A stretch of DNA of 7,887 nt, taken from the NCBI GenBank assembly GCA_012513165.1, contig JAAZCT010000030.1, positions 1 through 7,887 of the forward strand, written 5' to 3'. Every line of letters starts with the position of its first letter. The stretch's first letter is position 1. The notes below the pieces were generated by a model. It was not told where the DNA came from and made no database searches. It saw only the letters and a list, made by a program, of their open reading frames with translations. This DNA is from Actinomycetales bacterium. Its GTDB lineage: Bacteria; Actinomycetota; Actinomycetes; Propionibacteriales; Nocardioidaceae. Of this stretch, positions 1-6,315 are shown piece after piece. A program made the position numbers and the translations under genes.

Positions 1-1160
1 AGCCAGTTCTTTCCGAAGATGATGTCCTCGTCCCCGCAGCCGGAATCTTGGACGTACTAGACAACTACGCGTTCGTTCGCACCACGGGTTACCTGCCCAG
101 CGAAAACGACGTCTACGTGTCGCTCTCGATGGTCCGCCGACTCGGCCTGCGCCGCGGCGACGCGATCGTCGGTCAAGTGCGCCAGCCGCGCGAAGGCGAA
201 CGCAAAGAGAAGTTCAACCCGATGGTCAAGATCGACTCGGTGAACGGATCGGCTCCTGAAGAAGCCAAGGGCCGCGTCGAGTTCGCGAAACTCACTCCGC
301 TTTACCCATCGGAGCGTCTGCGCCTCGAAGGTCAAGCCGGCGGACTCACGGGTCGCGTTATCGACCTCGTGTCGCCGATCGGTAAGGGCCAGCGTGGTCT
401 GATCGTGTCGCCGCCTAAGGCCGGCAAGACGATGATCATGCAGCAGGTTGCTAACGCGATCACGGAAAACAACCCTGAGTGCCACCTGATGATTGTCCTC
501 GTCGACGAACGTCCTGAAGAAGTCACCGACTTCCAGCGCACCGTCAACGGCGAAGTCATTGCCTCCACCTTCGATCGTCCCGCCGGAGACCACACCACGG
601 TCGCCGAACTGGCCATCGAACGTGCGAAGCGCCTTGTCGAATTGGGCATGGACGTTGTCATCCTGCTGGACGGCATCACCCGCCTCGGTCGCGCTTACAA
701 CCTCGCAGCCCCCGCGTCCGGACGCATCATGTCCGGTGGTGTCGACTCCTCGGCGCTGTACCCACCGAAGAAGTTCTTCGGCGCAGCCCGCAACATCGAG
801 AACGGCGGCTCGCTCACGATCCTCGCCACCGCGCTGATTGAAACCGGTTCGCGCATGGACGAAGTGATCTTCGAAGAGTTCAAGGGAACCGGCAACTGGG
901 AACTGCGCTTGCGTCGCGAGTTCGCAGACAAGCGCATCTTCCCGGCGATCGACGTCGACGCCTCCAGCACTCGTCGCGAAGAGCTCCTGCTCGCCAAGGA
1001 CGAACTCGCTGTGGTCTGGAAGCTGCGTCGCGTGCTTTCGGGCCTCGAGGGCCAGCAGGGTCTCGAACTCATCCTCGATAAGCTGAAGAAGACCTCCAGC
1101 AACATCGAATTCTTGATGCAAATCAACAAGACGATGCCGGGATCTGGCGGAGATGAGTGA
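1..1160 (+). CDS. rho: Transcription termination factor Rho (5' partial)
   Basis: Rho is the homohexameric RNA-dependent ATPase/helicase that ends transcription of untranslated RNA. The reading frame is already open at base 3, where it encodes PVLSEDDVLVPAAGILDVLD, so the TTG at 48 is an internal Leu codon and the true start lies upstream of the window. In order, the fragment shows the primary RNA-binding (cold-shock-like) segment with NYAFVRTTGYLPSENDVYVS at about 63-122, the interdomain segment LYPSERLRLEG, Walker A SPPKAGKT at 408-431, Walker B DVVILLDG at 651-674, and the Q-/R-loop region RIMSGGVDSSALYPPKKFFG followed by IENGGSLTILATALIETGSR. The C-terminal ATPase core is complete and ends in GGDE. 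The variable, often Arg-rich actinobacterial N-terminal insertion is not in view. The last 8 bp overlap the start of the next gene. Identity is certain; only the N-terminus is missing. Confidence 0.98.
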   Translation, partial: PVLSEDDVLVPAAGILDVLDNYAFVRTTGYLPSENDVYVSLSMVRRLGLRRGDAIVGQVRQPREGERKEKFNPMVKIDSVNGSAPEEAKGRVEFAKLTPLYPSERLRLEGQAGGLTGRVIDLVSPIGKGQRGLIVSPPKAGKTMIMQQVANAITENNPECHLMIVLVDERPEEVTDFQRTVNGEVIASTFDRPAGDHTTVAELAIERAKRLVELGMDVVILLDGITRLGRAYNLAAPASGRIMSGGVDSSALYPPKKFFGAARNIENGGSLTILATALIETGSRMDEVIFEEFKGTGNWELRLRREFADKRIFPAIDVDASSTRREELLLAKDELAVVWKLRRVLSGLEGQQGLELILDKLKKTSSNIEFLMQINKTMPGSGGDE

Positions 1161-1638
1161 CGTAAAGTCCCTCGCCGACTTCACGGCGAAGAACATCGAA
1201 GGCGCCGAGGTCAACCTCGGCGACTTCGAGGGTAAAGTCGTCATGGTGGTCAACACCGCATCCCAATGCGGACTAACCCCGCAGTACGCAGGCTTGCAAG
1301 AGTTGTACACCACGTACAGCGACCGCGGTCTGGTGATTCTCGGTTTCCCGTGCGATCAGTTCGCAGGCCAAGAACCGGGCGAGGAAGCCGAGATCGCTCA
1401 GTTCTGCGAATCGAGCTTCGGGGTCACCTTCCCGATGTTCTCGAAGATCAAAGTGAACGGTAAAGATACCGCCCCGCTGTGGGACTGGCTCAAAACAGAG
1501 CAAAAAGGCCTCATGGGCGGCACGATCAAATGGAACTTCACCAAGTTCCTGATCGGCAAAGACGGCAAGCCCGTCGCTCGGTTCTCGCCGAAAACAGATC
1601 CGTTGGAAATAACCCCAGATATCGAAGCGTTACTTTAA
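1153..1638 (+). CDS. gpx: Glutathione peroxidase family, Cys-type thiol peroxidase
   Basis: This 161-residue cytosolic protein has the normal length and signatures of the GPx family, which reduces hydrogen peroxide and organic hydroperoxides. NTASQCG holds the peroxidatic Cys39 (ordinary TGC codon at 1267, not selenocysteine). FPCDQFAGQEPG holds Cys67 and the catalytic Gln73, and IKWNFTKF holds Trp127 and Asn128, completing the Cys/Gln/Trp/Asn tetrad. QFCESSFGVTFP carries Cys85 at the position of the resolving Cys of yeast Gpx3-like enzymes. This pattern is typical of enzymes recycled by thioredoxin rather than glutathione (inference from family knowledge); actinobacteria mostly lack glutathione. 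There is no signal peptide. The ATG lies inside the end of rho (8-bp overlap), with only a GGCGGAG directly abutting it, so translation is probably coupled to rho. The gene is not part of the usual rho-rpmE block. Confidence 0.93.
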   Translation: MSDVKSLADFTAKNIEGAEVNLGDFEGKVVMVVNTASQCGLTPQYAGLQELYTTYSDRGLVILGFPCDQFAGQEPGEEAEIAQFCESSFGVTFPMFSKIKVNGKDTAPLWDWLKTEQKGLMGGTIKWNFTKFLIGKDGKPVARFSPKTDPLEITPDIEALL

Positions 1639-1649
1639 GTAGACCCGCA

Positions 1650-1680
1650 TTGGCGCCGATGAGGCTATCGGTGGCACAAT
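1650..1680 (+). promoter_or_regulatory. Possible promoter for rpmE
   Basis: In the gap after gpx, TTGGCG (1650-1655) and CACAAT (1675-1680) each match 4 of 6 bases of the vegetative -35 and -10 consensus, but the 19-bp spacer is long. The predicted start of transcription, around 1686-1688, would fall immediately before the hairpin at 1690-1728. That fits a short structured leader, but the assignment is weak. Confidence 0.3.
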
Positions 1681-1689
1681 GATTGATTG

Positions 1690-1728
1690 GTTCTGGTTCA
1701 CAGAATGCGCCGCATCCTGACCCAGAAC
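1690..1728 (+). promoter_or_regulatory. Nested hairpin in rpmE leader (candidate L31 leader RNA)
   Basis: GTTCTGG at 1690-1696 pairs perfectly with CCAGAAC at 1722-1728. Between them, ATGC (1705-1708) pairs with GCAT (1712-1715) around a GCC loop. The result is a two-part stem with internal loops, ending 4 nt before the purine-rich Shine-Dalgarno at 1732-1739. Autoregulated L31 mRNA leaders, including actinobacterial types, are known, so this may be one. Pairing is seen directly; function and family membership are inferred. Confidence 0.45.
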
Positions 1729-1743
1729 TTCAGAGAGGAAATA

Positions 1744-1950
1744 ATGAAAGCCGGAATTCACCCGACATACGTCGAAACCACCGCAACCTGCACGTGCGGT
1801 GCCTCATTCACCACTCGCAGCACCCAGGAAGACGGAGTCATCCGCGCCGACGTGTGCTCGAAGTGCCACCCCTTCTACACCGGTAAGCAGAAGATCCTTG
1901 ATACCGGTGGACGCGTTGCCCGCTTCGAAAAGCGTTACGGCAACAAGTAG
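1744..1950 (+). CDS. rpmE: 50S ribosomal protein L31 (bL31, zinc-binding C+ type)
   Basis: This 68-residue protein is a component of the large ribosomal subunit and takes part in the bridge to the small-subunit head. [13 protein letters not shown] is the typical bL31 N-terminus. Cys16, Cys18, Cys38 and Cys41 (CTC and CSKC) form the zinc site, so this is the C+ paralogue rather than the zinc-free, Zur-controlled C- form. The C-terminal [13 protein letters not shown] is also characteristic. The ATG at 1744 is chosen because AGAGAGGA lies 4 nt upstream and the family starts MK; in-frame starts further upstream would translate the hairpin region and lack support. A strong terminator begins 10 nt after the stop, so rpmE appears to end its transcription unit. 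Confidence 0.98.
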   Translation: MKAGIHPTYVETTATCTCGASFTTRSTQEDGVIRADVCSKCHPFYTGKQKILDTGGRVARFEKRYGNK

Positions 1951-1960
1951 TTCAGTCTTC

Positions 1961-2006
1961 ACGCCGGCCCTCTTCCTTCGGGAAGGGGCCGGCGTTGTCG
2001 TTTGTT
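1961..2006 (+). terminator. Rho-independent terminator after rpmE
   Basis: ACGCCGGCCCTCTTCC (1961-1976) pairs with GGAAGGGGCCGGCGT (1981-1995): 15 base pairs with a single bulged T, closed by the very stable C(TTCG)G tetraloop at 1977-1980. A T-rich but imperfect tail, TGTCGTTTGTT, follows (1996-2006). It lies 10 nt after the rpmE stop and its stem ends 42 bp before the prfA GTG. The structure is unambiguous. Because the U-tract is interrupted, termination may be partial, which would leave read-through for prfA. Confidence 0.88.
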
Positions 2007-2025
2007 AAGCAACCCAGCCCTGATC

Positions 2026-2032
2026 GAGGAGA
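2026..2032 (+). promoter_or_regulatory. prfA ribosome binding site (decides GTG start)
   Basis: GAGGAGA sits 5 nt before the GTG at 2038. It is a near-perfect complement of the 16S 3' end and settles the start codon. An open frame reaching further upstream would run through the terminator tail. Confidence 0.85.
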
Positions 2033-2037
2033 CATCC

Positions 2038-3102
2038 GTGTTTGAAGCAGTAGACACACTCATCGCCGAACATGCCGAACTCGAACAGCGACTCGGCGAT
2101 CCGGCAGTGCACTCCGATCAGCGGTTGGCCCGCACGCTCGGCCAACGCCACGCCGAACTCAGTGCGATCGTGCGCACCTACCGCGACTGGCAACAAGCCA
2201 CCGACGATCGTGAAGCGGCCATCGAACTGGACATGACCGACGAGGCCGCCGAACTCGAAACCTCGATCGCCGAACTGGGCGAAAAGCTGCGCCAACTTCT
2301 GGTTCCGCGCGATCCGGCAGACAGCAAAGACGTCATCATGGAAATCAAAGGCGGCGAAGGCGGAGACGAATCCGCGCTGTTCGCTGCCGACCTGTACCGG
2401 ATGTATTCGCGGTTCGCCGAAAACCAAAACTGGAAGACCGAGATCCTGGACTCGACCGAAACCGCACTGGGCGGATTCAAGTCGGTCACAGTCGCAGTCA
2501 AGGCCAAAGGCACCCCCGAGCCTGGTGAGGCTCCGTTCGCGAGACTCAAGTTCGAGGGGGGCGTGCACCGCGTTCAGCGCGTGCCCGTCACCGAATCCCA
2601 AGGGCGCATCCACACGTCGGCCGCAGGTGTCCTCGTGCTCGCTGAAGCCGAAGACATCGACGTGCAAATCAACGACAACGACCTGCGCATCGACGTGTTT
2701 CGTTCGAGCGGTCCCGGCGGACAGAGTGTCAACACCACCGACTCGGCCGTGCGCATCACTCACGAACCCACGGGTATCGTGGTCAGCTGCCAGAACGAAA
2801 AGAGCCAGCTGCAGAACAAAGAACAAGCCATGCGTATTTTGCGCTCGCGCCTACTCGATCGTGCTCGCGCCGAAGCAGATGCGAACGCCGCCGATGCGCG
2901 CCGGGCGCAAATCCGTACGGTCGACCGGTCCGAACGTGTGCGCACCTACAACTTCCCGGAGAACCGAATCTCGGATCACCGCACTGGGTTCAAGGCCTAT
3001 AACCTCGATCAAGTGATGGATGGCGCACTCACCGATGTGATCGAGTCTCTGGTCCAAAGCGATATCGCAGACCGTCTCGCTGCAGTCGAGGCCGGCTCAT
3101 GA
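2038..3102 (+). CDS. prfA: Peptide chain release factor 1 (RF1)
   Basis: RF1 recognises UAA and UAG stop codons in the ribosomal A site and triggers peptidyl-tRNA hydrolysis. The 354 residues match the usual length of about 355-360. The N-terminal helical domain 1 spans roughly residues 1-95. KGGEGGDES lies at about 104-112. The stop-codon recognition tripeptide of the RF1 PxT type is Pro183-Val184-Thr185 in [15 protein letters not shown] (RF2 would have SPF). The catalytic GGQ loop, [17 protein letters not shown], has Gly227-Gly228-Gln229. The C-terminal [12 protein letters not shown] is also diagnostic. The GTG start follows the strong Shine-Dalgarno at 2026-2032. The stop overlaps prmC by ATGA. 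The pairing with prmC is functional, since PrmC methylates the GGQ glutamine. No convincing promoter is visible in the 42 bp between the terminator stem and the start. Confidence 0.98.
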   Translation: MFEAVDTLIAEHAELEQRLGDPAVHSDQRLARTLGQRHAELSAIVRTYRDWQQATDDREAAIELDMTDEAAELETSIAELGEKLRQLLVPRDPADSKDVIMEIKGGEGGDESALFAADLYRMYSRFAENQNWKTEILDSTETALGGFKSVTVAVKAKGTPEPGEAPFARLKFEGGVHRVQRVPVTESQGRIHTSAAGVLVLAEAEDIDVQINDNDLRIDVFRSSGPGGQSVNTTDSAVRITHEPTGIVVSCQNEKSQLQNKEQAMRILRSRLLDRARAEADANAADARRAQIRTVDRSERVRTYNFPENRISDHRTGFKAYNLDQVMDGALTDVIESLVQSDIADRLAAVEAGS

Positions 3103-3929
3103 GCGTGCGCCGACTGCTCGAAGCTGCCACAGAAACCCTCGAAGCTGCCGGGGTCGCCTCGCCGCGCAACGACGCCGAACTGCTGCTCACACACGTGACC
3201 GGCGTGCCGCGGGCGCTGTTGCTCATGACCGCTCGTGTCGACGACCGCCAACGATCCAGCTTCGACGAGATGATCGCCGCACGCGCTCGACGAGTGCCCT
3301 TGCAACACCTGACCGGCTCGGCTGGCTTTCGTTACGTGGACGTGGAGGTCGGACCGGGCGTGTTCGTGCCGCGCCCCGAAACTGAACTGCTCGCCGGCTG
3401 GGCGATCGAACACCTCTCAGGGCTCAACAATCCCGTCGTGGTCGAGTTGTGTGCCGGCTCGGGAGCGATCAGCCTGTCGATCGTGTCCGAAGCGCCGCAC
3501 GCGCTTGTGCATGCCGTGGAACTCGACGAAAAAGCCTACGGTTGGGCGCAGACGAACCTCTCGGGAACCGGCGTCGACCTTCGTCTCGGCGACATGGCCG
3601 AGGCCTTTGCTGAACTTGACGGCACGGTCGATGTGGTGGTGGCGAATCCGCCGTACATTCCGCTCGACGCGTGGGAATCTGTGTCTGCCGAAGTGCGCGA
3701 TCACGATCCGGCCCTCGCGCTGTGGTCCGGCGAAGACGGCCTCGACGCGATGCGCGTGCTCGAACAGGTCGCCTGGCGGTTGCTGAAGTCAGGGGGAGTG
3801 GTGGGCGCGGAACACGCTGACGTGCAAGGGGAAAGCGCGCCAGCCGTGTTCACGAGTCGTTATGCGCAGGTGCGCGATCACCTCGATCTCGCCGGCAAAC
3901 CGCGCTTCGTGACGGCCGTCAAACCATGA
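3099..3929 (+). CDS. prmC: Release factor glutamine N5-methyltransferase PrmC (HemK)
   Basis: PrmC uses S-adenosylmethionine to methylate the side-chain amide of the GGQ glutamine in RF1 and RF2, which raises termination efficiency. At 276 residues it matches E. coli PrmC (277). The N-terminal helical substrate-binding domain occupies about residues 1-80 ([11 protein letters not shown] at 67-77). FVPRPETE at 89-96 is the conserved linker touching the release factor. The SAM-binding motif I is [15 protein letters not shown] (114-128) and the acidic end of strand 2 is VELDEKA (140-146). The catalytic NPPY is at 183-186, within ANPPYIP. It starts inside the prfA stop (ATGA overlap) with a GAGG 7 nt upstream, so translation is coupled to its substrate's gene. 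Confidence 0.97.
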   Translation: MSVRRLLEAATETLEAAGVASPRNDAELLLTHVTGVPRALLLMTARVDDRQRSSFDEMIAARARRVPLQHLTGSAGFRYVDVEVGPGVFVPRPETELLAGWAIEHLSGLNNPVVVELCAGSGAISLSIVSEAPHALVHAVELDEKAYGWAQTNLSGTGVDLRLGDMAEAFAELDGTVDVVVANPPYIPLDAWESVSAEVRDHDPALALWSGEDGLDAMRVLEQVAWRLLKSGGVVGAEHADVQGESAPAVFTSRYAQVRDHLDLAGKPRFVTAVKP

Positions 3930-3991
3930 CCGTTCCCGCGCGCAAACCAGTTTTCTGCCCCAACATCGGTCACGTTCACGATGGAGCCTTC

Positions 3992-3997
3992 TAAGAT
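3992..3997 (+). promoter_or_regulatory. Possible internal promoter -10 before tsaC
   Basis: TAAGAT fits the actinobacterial -10 form TANNNT (5 of 6 to TATAAT). No good -35 is present. It overlaps the ATG at 3996 and lies 7 nt before an in-frame GTG at 4005, the spacing expected for a leaderless transcript. It may equally be chance. Confidence 0.27.
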
Positions 3998-4643
3998 GCA
4001 CAGTGTGAGACACGATCTGATCGCAGAGTTCGACACCGCCAAAGACGCCGCGGTCTCGGCGCTCCAATCGGGCGAACTCGTGGTGCTGCCCACCGACACC
4101 GTTTACGGAATCGCGGCTGACGCGTTCAGTCCCCAAGCAGTAGAGCGGTTGCTTGCAGCCAAAGGCCGCACCCGCGCGATGCCACCACCCGTTTTGATCT
4201 ACGACACGAGCGTCCTCGATGCTCTCGTGGTCGACATCCCCAACTGGGCACGCACCATGTTCGACGAGCTGTGGCCCGGAGCCCTCACCGTGATTTGCCG
4301 GGCACAGCAGTCGCTGACGTGGGATCTGGGCGACACGCGGGGCACGATTGCGGTTCGAGTGCCCGCTCACGCGCAGGTGCTCGAGTTGCTGAAGGCGACC
4401 GGTCCGCTCGCGGTATCCAGCGCGAACCTGACCGGCCAGTCGGCTGCCACGACGATCGACGAAGCTGAGACGATGCTCGGCGAGAGCGTGTCGGTCTACC
4501 TCGACGGCGGCCCGGCCGGAGCGGGAGTGGCTTCCACCATCCTCGACATGACCAGCATCGTGCCTCGCGTGGTGCGGCTCGGGGGAGTGTCTCTTGAAGA
4601 ACTTCACCGGTTCAACAACACGATCGAGATGAGCGCTGGCTGA
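3996..4643 (+). CDS. tsaC: L-threonylcarbamoyladenylate synthase (TsaC/YrdC/Sua5 family)
   Basis: The enzyme makes threonylcarbamoyl-AMP from threonine, bicarbonate and ATP, the first step of the universal t6A37 modification of ANN-decoding tRNAs. With this start it has 215 residues: a YrdC domain only, lacking the extra C-terminal domain of long Sua5 proteins. Motifs seen are LPTDTVYG (about 31-38), the basic AKGRTR (about 55-60) for nucleotide binding, WDLGDTRGTIAVRVP (about 109-123) and SSANLTG (about 141-147). Three in-frame starts exist: ATG 3981 (no Shine-Dalgarno), ATG 3996 (GGAG 9 nt upstream; N-terminal length like other actinobacterial homologues) and GTG 4005 (would suit a leaderless mRNA). 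I prefer 3996. Its stop overlaps wecA by one base (TGATG). Family assignment is firm; the start is uncertain. Confidence 0.93.
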   Translation: MHSVRHDLIAEFDTAKDAAVSALQSGELVVLPTDTVYGIAADAFSPQAVERLLAAKGRTRAMPPPVLIYDTSVLDALVVDIPNWARTMFDELWPGALTVICRAQQSLTWDLGDTRGTIAVRVPAHAQVLELLKATGPLAVSSANLTGQSAATTIDEAETMLGESVSVYLDGGPAGAGVASTILDMTSIVPRVVRLGGVSLEELHRFNNTIEMSAG

Positions 4644-5767
4644 TGCGCGAATATTTGGTCATCTTTGGTGTCGCCTTGGGCGTCACCTATCTGTTGTCGT
4701 CCATTGCGCGGATGGCAGCACAGCGATTCGGTGCGGTCGCGCCGGTTCGCGATCGAGATGTCCACGCGATTCCCACCCCCTACTTCGGCGGGCCAGCCAT
4801 GCTGGGCGGTCTGTTCGCGGCCTATATCGCAGCCACCACCTTGCCGTTCTTGTCTGGGGCTAATGAGGCGCTGTTTTCTGATGTGCGCGCAGTTCTGGTG
4901 GGCGGGACAGTGATTTGCATCGTCGGCGTGGTCGACGATCTGTATGAACTCGACGCTTTGAGCAAGTTCGCTGGACAAGTGTTGGCTGGCGTTATCGCCG
5001 TGGCGATGGGCTTGCACTTTGTGTATTTGCCGCTGCCCGGAAACTACTTCGCACTCGATCAGGCCCAAGGCATGATCCTGACGGTGTTCCTGATCGTGGC
5101 CACCGCCAACGCGGTCAACTTCGTTGACGGACTGGACGGGTTGGCCTCGGGGATCGTCGCCATCGGCGCGACCGCCTTCTTCCTCTACGCCTTCGTGCTG
5201 GCGGTGGAAAACGGCCAAACGCGGGCAGTCGCCGCAGCCATCTTGACGGCGTCATTGGCGGGTGCTTGTTTGGGCATCCTGCCCCACAATTTCTTTCCCG
5301 CGCGGATGTTTATCGGCGACTCCGGCTCGATGCTCTTGGGCTTCGTACTCGCCTGTTCAACGGTCAGTTTGACTGGCCAGTTCCCGGCCACGAACATTAC
5401 CGAAGGGGTCGGCGGGGCGTCTTCGAGTTTGCTGCCGGCGATGCTGCCACTGATCTTGCCGTTCGCCGTGCTGATGGTGCCGTTCTTAGACATGACCTTG
5501 GCCGTGCTGCGCCGCACACGTGCGGGACGATCGCCGTTTAGTCCAGACAAAATGCATCTGCACCACCGATTGCTGGAGATCGGCCACTCGCATCGTCGGG
5601 CAGTCCTGTTGATGTATGCCGGCGCAGCGTTGATCGCATTCGGCGTCGTGGCAATCAGCTTGTTCGCTGGCTGGCAGCTCTTTGTGGTTATTGCGGTCTT
5701 GACTGCTCTGTTCGCGGCAGCGGTATTCCTGCTTCCAGTCCTCGAAGAGCGAGTGTGGTCCTCATGA
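4643..5767 (+). CDS. wecA: Polyprenyl-phosphate GlcNAc-1-phosphate transferase (WecA/Rfe family)
   Basis: This integral membrane enzyme transfers a sugar-1-phosphate, most likely GlcNAc-1-P from UDP-GlcNAc, to a polyprenyl phosphate carrier. In mycobacteria the orthologue in this same position (Rv1302) begins the arabinogalactan linkage unit. The 374 residues contain about 10-11 hydrophobic segments. Catalytic signatures are DD at 98-99 in VGVVDDLYEL, NAVNFVDGLDGLASG at 156-170, the GDSGS loop at 225-229, and HLHHRL at 305-310 in the cytoplasmic loop that helps set sugar specificity; the HLHHR form is typical of WecA/TagO rather than MraY. FGGPAML near residue 48 is also conserved. It is coupled to tsaC by TGATG and to the next gene by ATGA. 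The exact glycan product in this organism cannot be read from sequence. Confidence 0.94.
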   Translation: MREYLVIFGVALGVTYLLSSIARMAAQRFGAVAPVRDRDVHAIPTPYFGGPAMLGGLFAAYIAATTLPFLSGANEALFSDVRAVLVGGTVICIVGVVDDLYELDALSKFAGQVLAGVIAVAMGLHFVYLPLPGNYFALDQAQGMILTVFLIVATANAVNFVDGLDGLASGIVAIGATAFFLYAFVLAVENGQTRAVAAAILTASLAGACLGILPHNFFPARMFIGDSGSMLLGFVLACSTVSLTGQFPATNITEGVGGASSSLLPAMLPLILPFAVLMVPFLDMTLAVLRRTRAGRSPFSPDKMHLHHRLLEIGHSHRRAVLLMYAGAALIAFGVVAISLFAGWQLFVVIAVLTALFAAAVFLLPVLEERVWSS

Positions 5768-6165
5768 AGATCTCGTTCACACTCATGATGCAAACTGCCT
5801 TTGCGGTAGCCGTGGTCGTGGCGTCCTGGATTCTTCGTGGGGAACCCGGGTTATGGGGCTCTTTATTTGGCATCCTGATGGTGGTGCTGTTCTTCGGATC
5901 CACCAAATTCATCCTGGGTCCGATCGTGGCGATGAGCCCGGCGATGTCTCAGGCGCTGGCGCTGCTGTTCTTCTTCACGAAAGCAGCGGTGTTGGCAGCA
6001 GTCTTGATCGTGATGCGCAAGAGCGATTCCACCGCCGAAGTCGTGGACTTTTCGTGCCTCGCGGCCGCGTTGATCGGTGGTTCGTTGGTGTGGATCGTGG
6101 CCCAAACCATCGATCATGCGCGCGACCGGACCCCGACATATGACCTGCCTCAAAGCGACGAATAA
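5764..6165 (+). CDS. atpI: AtpI-like small membrane protein preceding the F0 genes
   Basis: This protein of 133 residues has four predicted membrane helices at about 6-24, 29-50, 61-84 and 97-115, with a short polar C-terminus (DHARDRTPTYDLPQSDE). Sequence alone is weakly diagnostic. The assignment rests on size, topology and position: actinobacteria carry such a gene (Rv1303 in M. tuberculosis) between wecA/rfe and atpB, annotated as ATP synthase protein I. AtpI homologues elsewhere help assemble the c-ring and are not part of the final enzyme; that role here is inferred. The ATG at 5764 is preferred over GTG 5755 because it forms an ATGA overlap with the wecA stop, and no clear Shine-Dalgarno favours the earlier codon. 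A 208-bp gap separates it from atpB, so it may be co-expressed more with wecA than with the ATP synthase. Confidence 0.72.
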   Translation: MKISFTLMMQTAFAVAVVVASWILRGEPGLWGSLFGILMVVLFFGSTKFILGPIVAMSPAMSQALALLFFFTKAAVLAAVLIVMRKSDSTAEVVDFSCLAAALIGGSLVWIVAQTIDHARDRTPTYDLPQSDE

Positions 6166-6170
6166 GCCAC

Positions 6171-6179
6171 TGATACGAT
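6171..6179 (+). promoter_or_regulatory. Extended -10 promoter for the atp operon
   Basis: TGATACGAT is an exact extended -10 element (TGnTANNNT), just after the stop of the AtpI-like gene. The -35 position (around 6150-6156) has no good match, as is common for extended -10 promoters. Transcription would begin near 6186-6189 and give a leader of about 185 nt before atpB. This is the best promoter candidate in the 208-bp gap. Confidence 0.48.
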
Positions 6180-6188
6180 GGCATCGCA

Positions 6189-6230
6189 ATGAAAACGCTC
6201 TGCTGCGGCAAAGCGCGATCAACTTTGTGA
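6189..6230 (+). CDS. Possible 13-residue leader peptide (uORF) before atpB
   Basis: ATG to TGA encodes MKTLCCGKARSTL. There is no Shine-Dalgarno, but the ATG lies 9 nt after the -10 element, so an mRNA starting at or just before it would be leaderless, a common mode in actinobacteria. Two adjacent Cys codons (TGC TGC) recall the Cys-rich leaderless uORFs reported to sense cysteine supply in mycobacteria. The stop falls inside a small AT-rich inverted repeat (6221-6234). A 13-codon frame arises easily by chance, so this is a hypothesis rather than a gene call. Confidence 0.18.
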   Translation: MKTLCCGKARSTL

Positions 6231-6275
6231 AGTTTTTAGCAAGGTCCTGATCACCTTCATTTCGGACGCTCGTGC

Positions 6276-6287
6276 GGGAACATTCCC
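6276..6287. repeat. Perfect dyad GGGAA-CA-TTCCC in atp leader
   Basis: A 5-2-5 perfect inverted repeat lies about 90 bp downstream of the predicted promoter. It could be an operator or a small RNA feature; the loop is too short for a stable RNA hairpin, which favours a DNA-binding site if it is functional. Confidence 0.3.
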
Positions 6288-6298
6288 AGAGCGGCCGG

Positions 6299-6315
6299 TT
6301 GCAGGTTTACTGCAA
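6299..6315 (+). repeat. Hairpin TTGCAG/CTGCAA in atp leader
   Basis: TTGCAG (6299-6304) and CTGCAA (6310-6315) form a perfect 6-bp stem with a GTTTA loop, followed by an A-run. With no T-tract downstream it is not a terminator on this strand. It may structure the leader mRNA about 60 nt upstream of the atpB start. Confidence 0.32.

Noticed and set aside
48..50. TTG at 48 as the start of rho
   Set aside because: The same frame is open upstream to the window edge and encodes the conserved Rho residues leading into GILDVLDNYAFVR, so this is an internal Leu codon.
1267..1269. Selenocysteine in the peroxidase active site
   Set aside because: The codon is TGC (Cys), not TGA, and no SECIS-like element is needed; this is a Cys-type GPx.
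57..1313. 418-codon open frame on the minus strand opposite rho
   Set aside because: It is exactly antisense to rho and gpx, whose family motifs are unmistakable. The translation has no recognisable domain, and long antisense frames are expected from the codon bias of a GC-rich gene.
1639..1743. Zur operator controlling rpmE
   Set aside because: No Zur-type AT-rich palindrome is visible, and this bL31 keeps all four zinc-binding Cys; Zur normally controls the Cys-less paralogue.
2005..2826. 273-codon minus-strand frame opposite prfA, and a similar 272-codon frame at 3789-4607 opposite prmC/tsaC
   Set aside because: Both are complementary to strongly conserved genes, lack motifs and good start signals, and have compositions typical of shadow frames.
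6221..6237. AACTT-TGTG-AAGTT plus T-run as a real intrinsic terminator
   Set aside because: The stem is only 5 mostly A-T pairs and is unlikely to stop RNA polymerase alone. It is mentioned only as part of the speculative leader-peptide finding.
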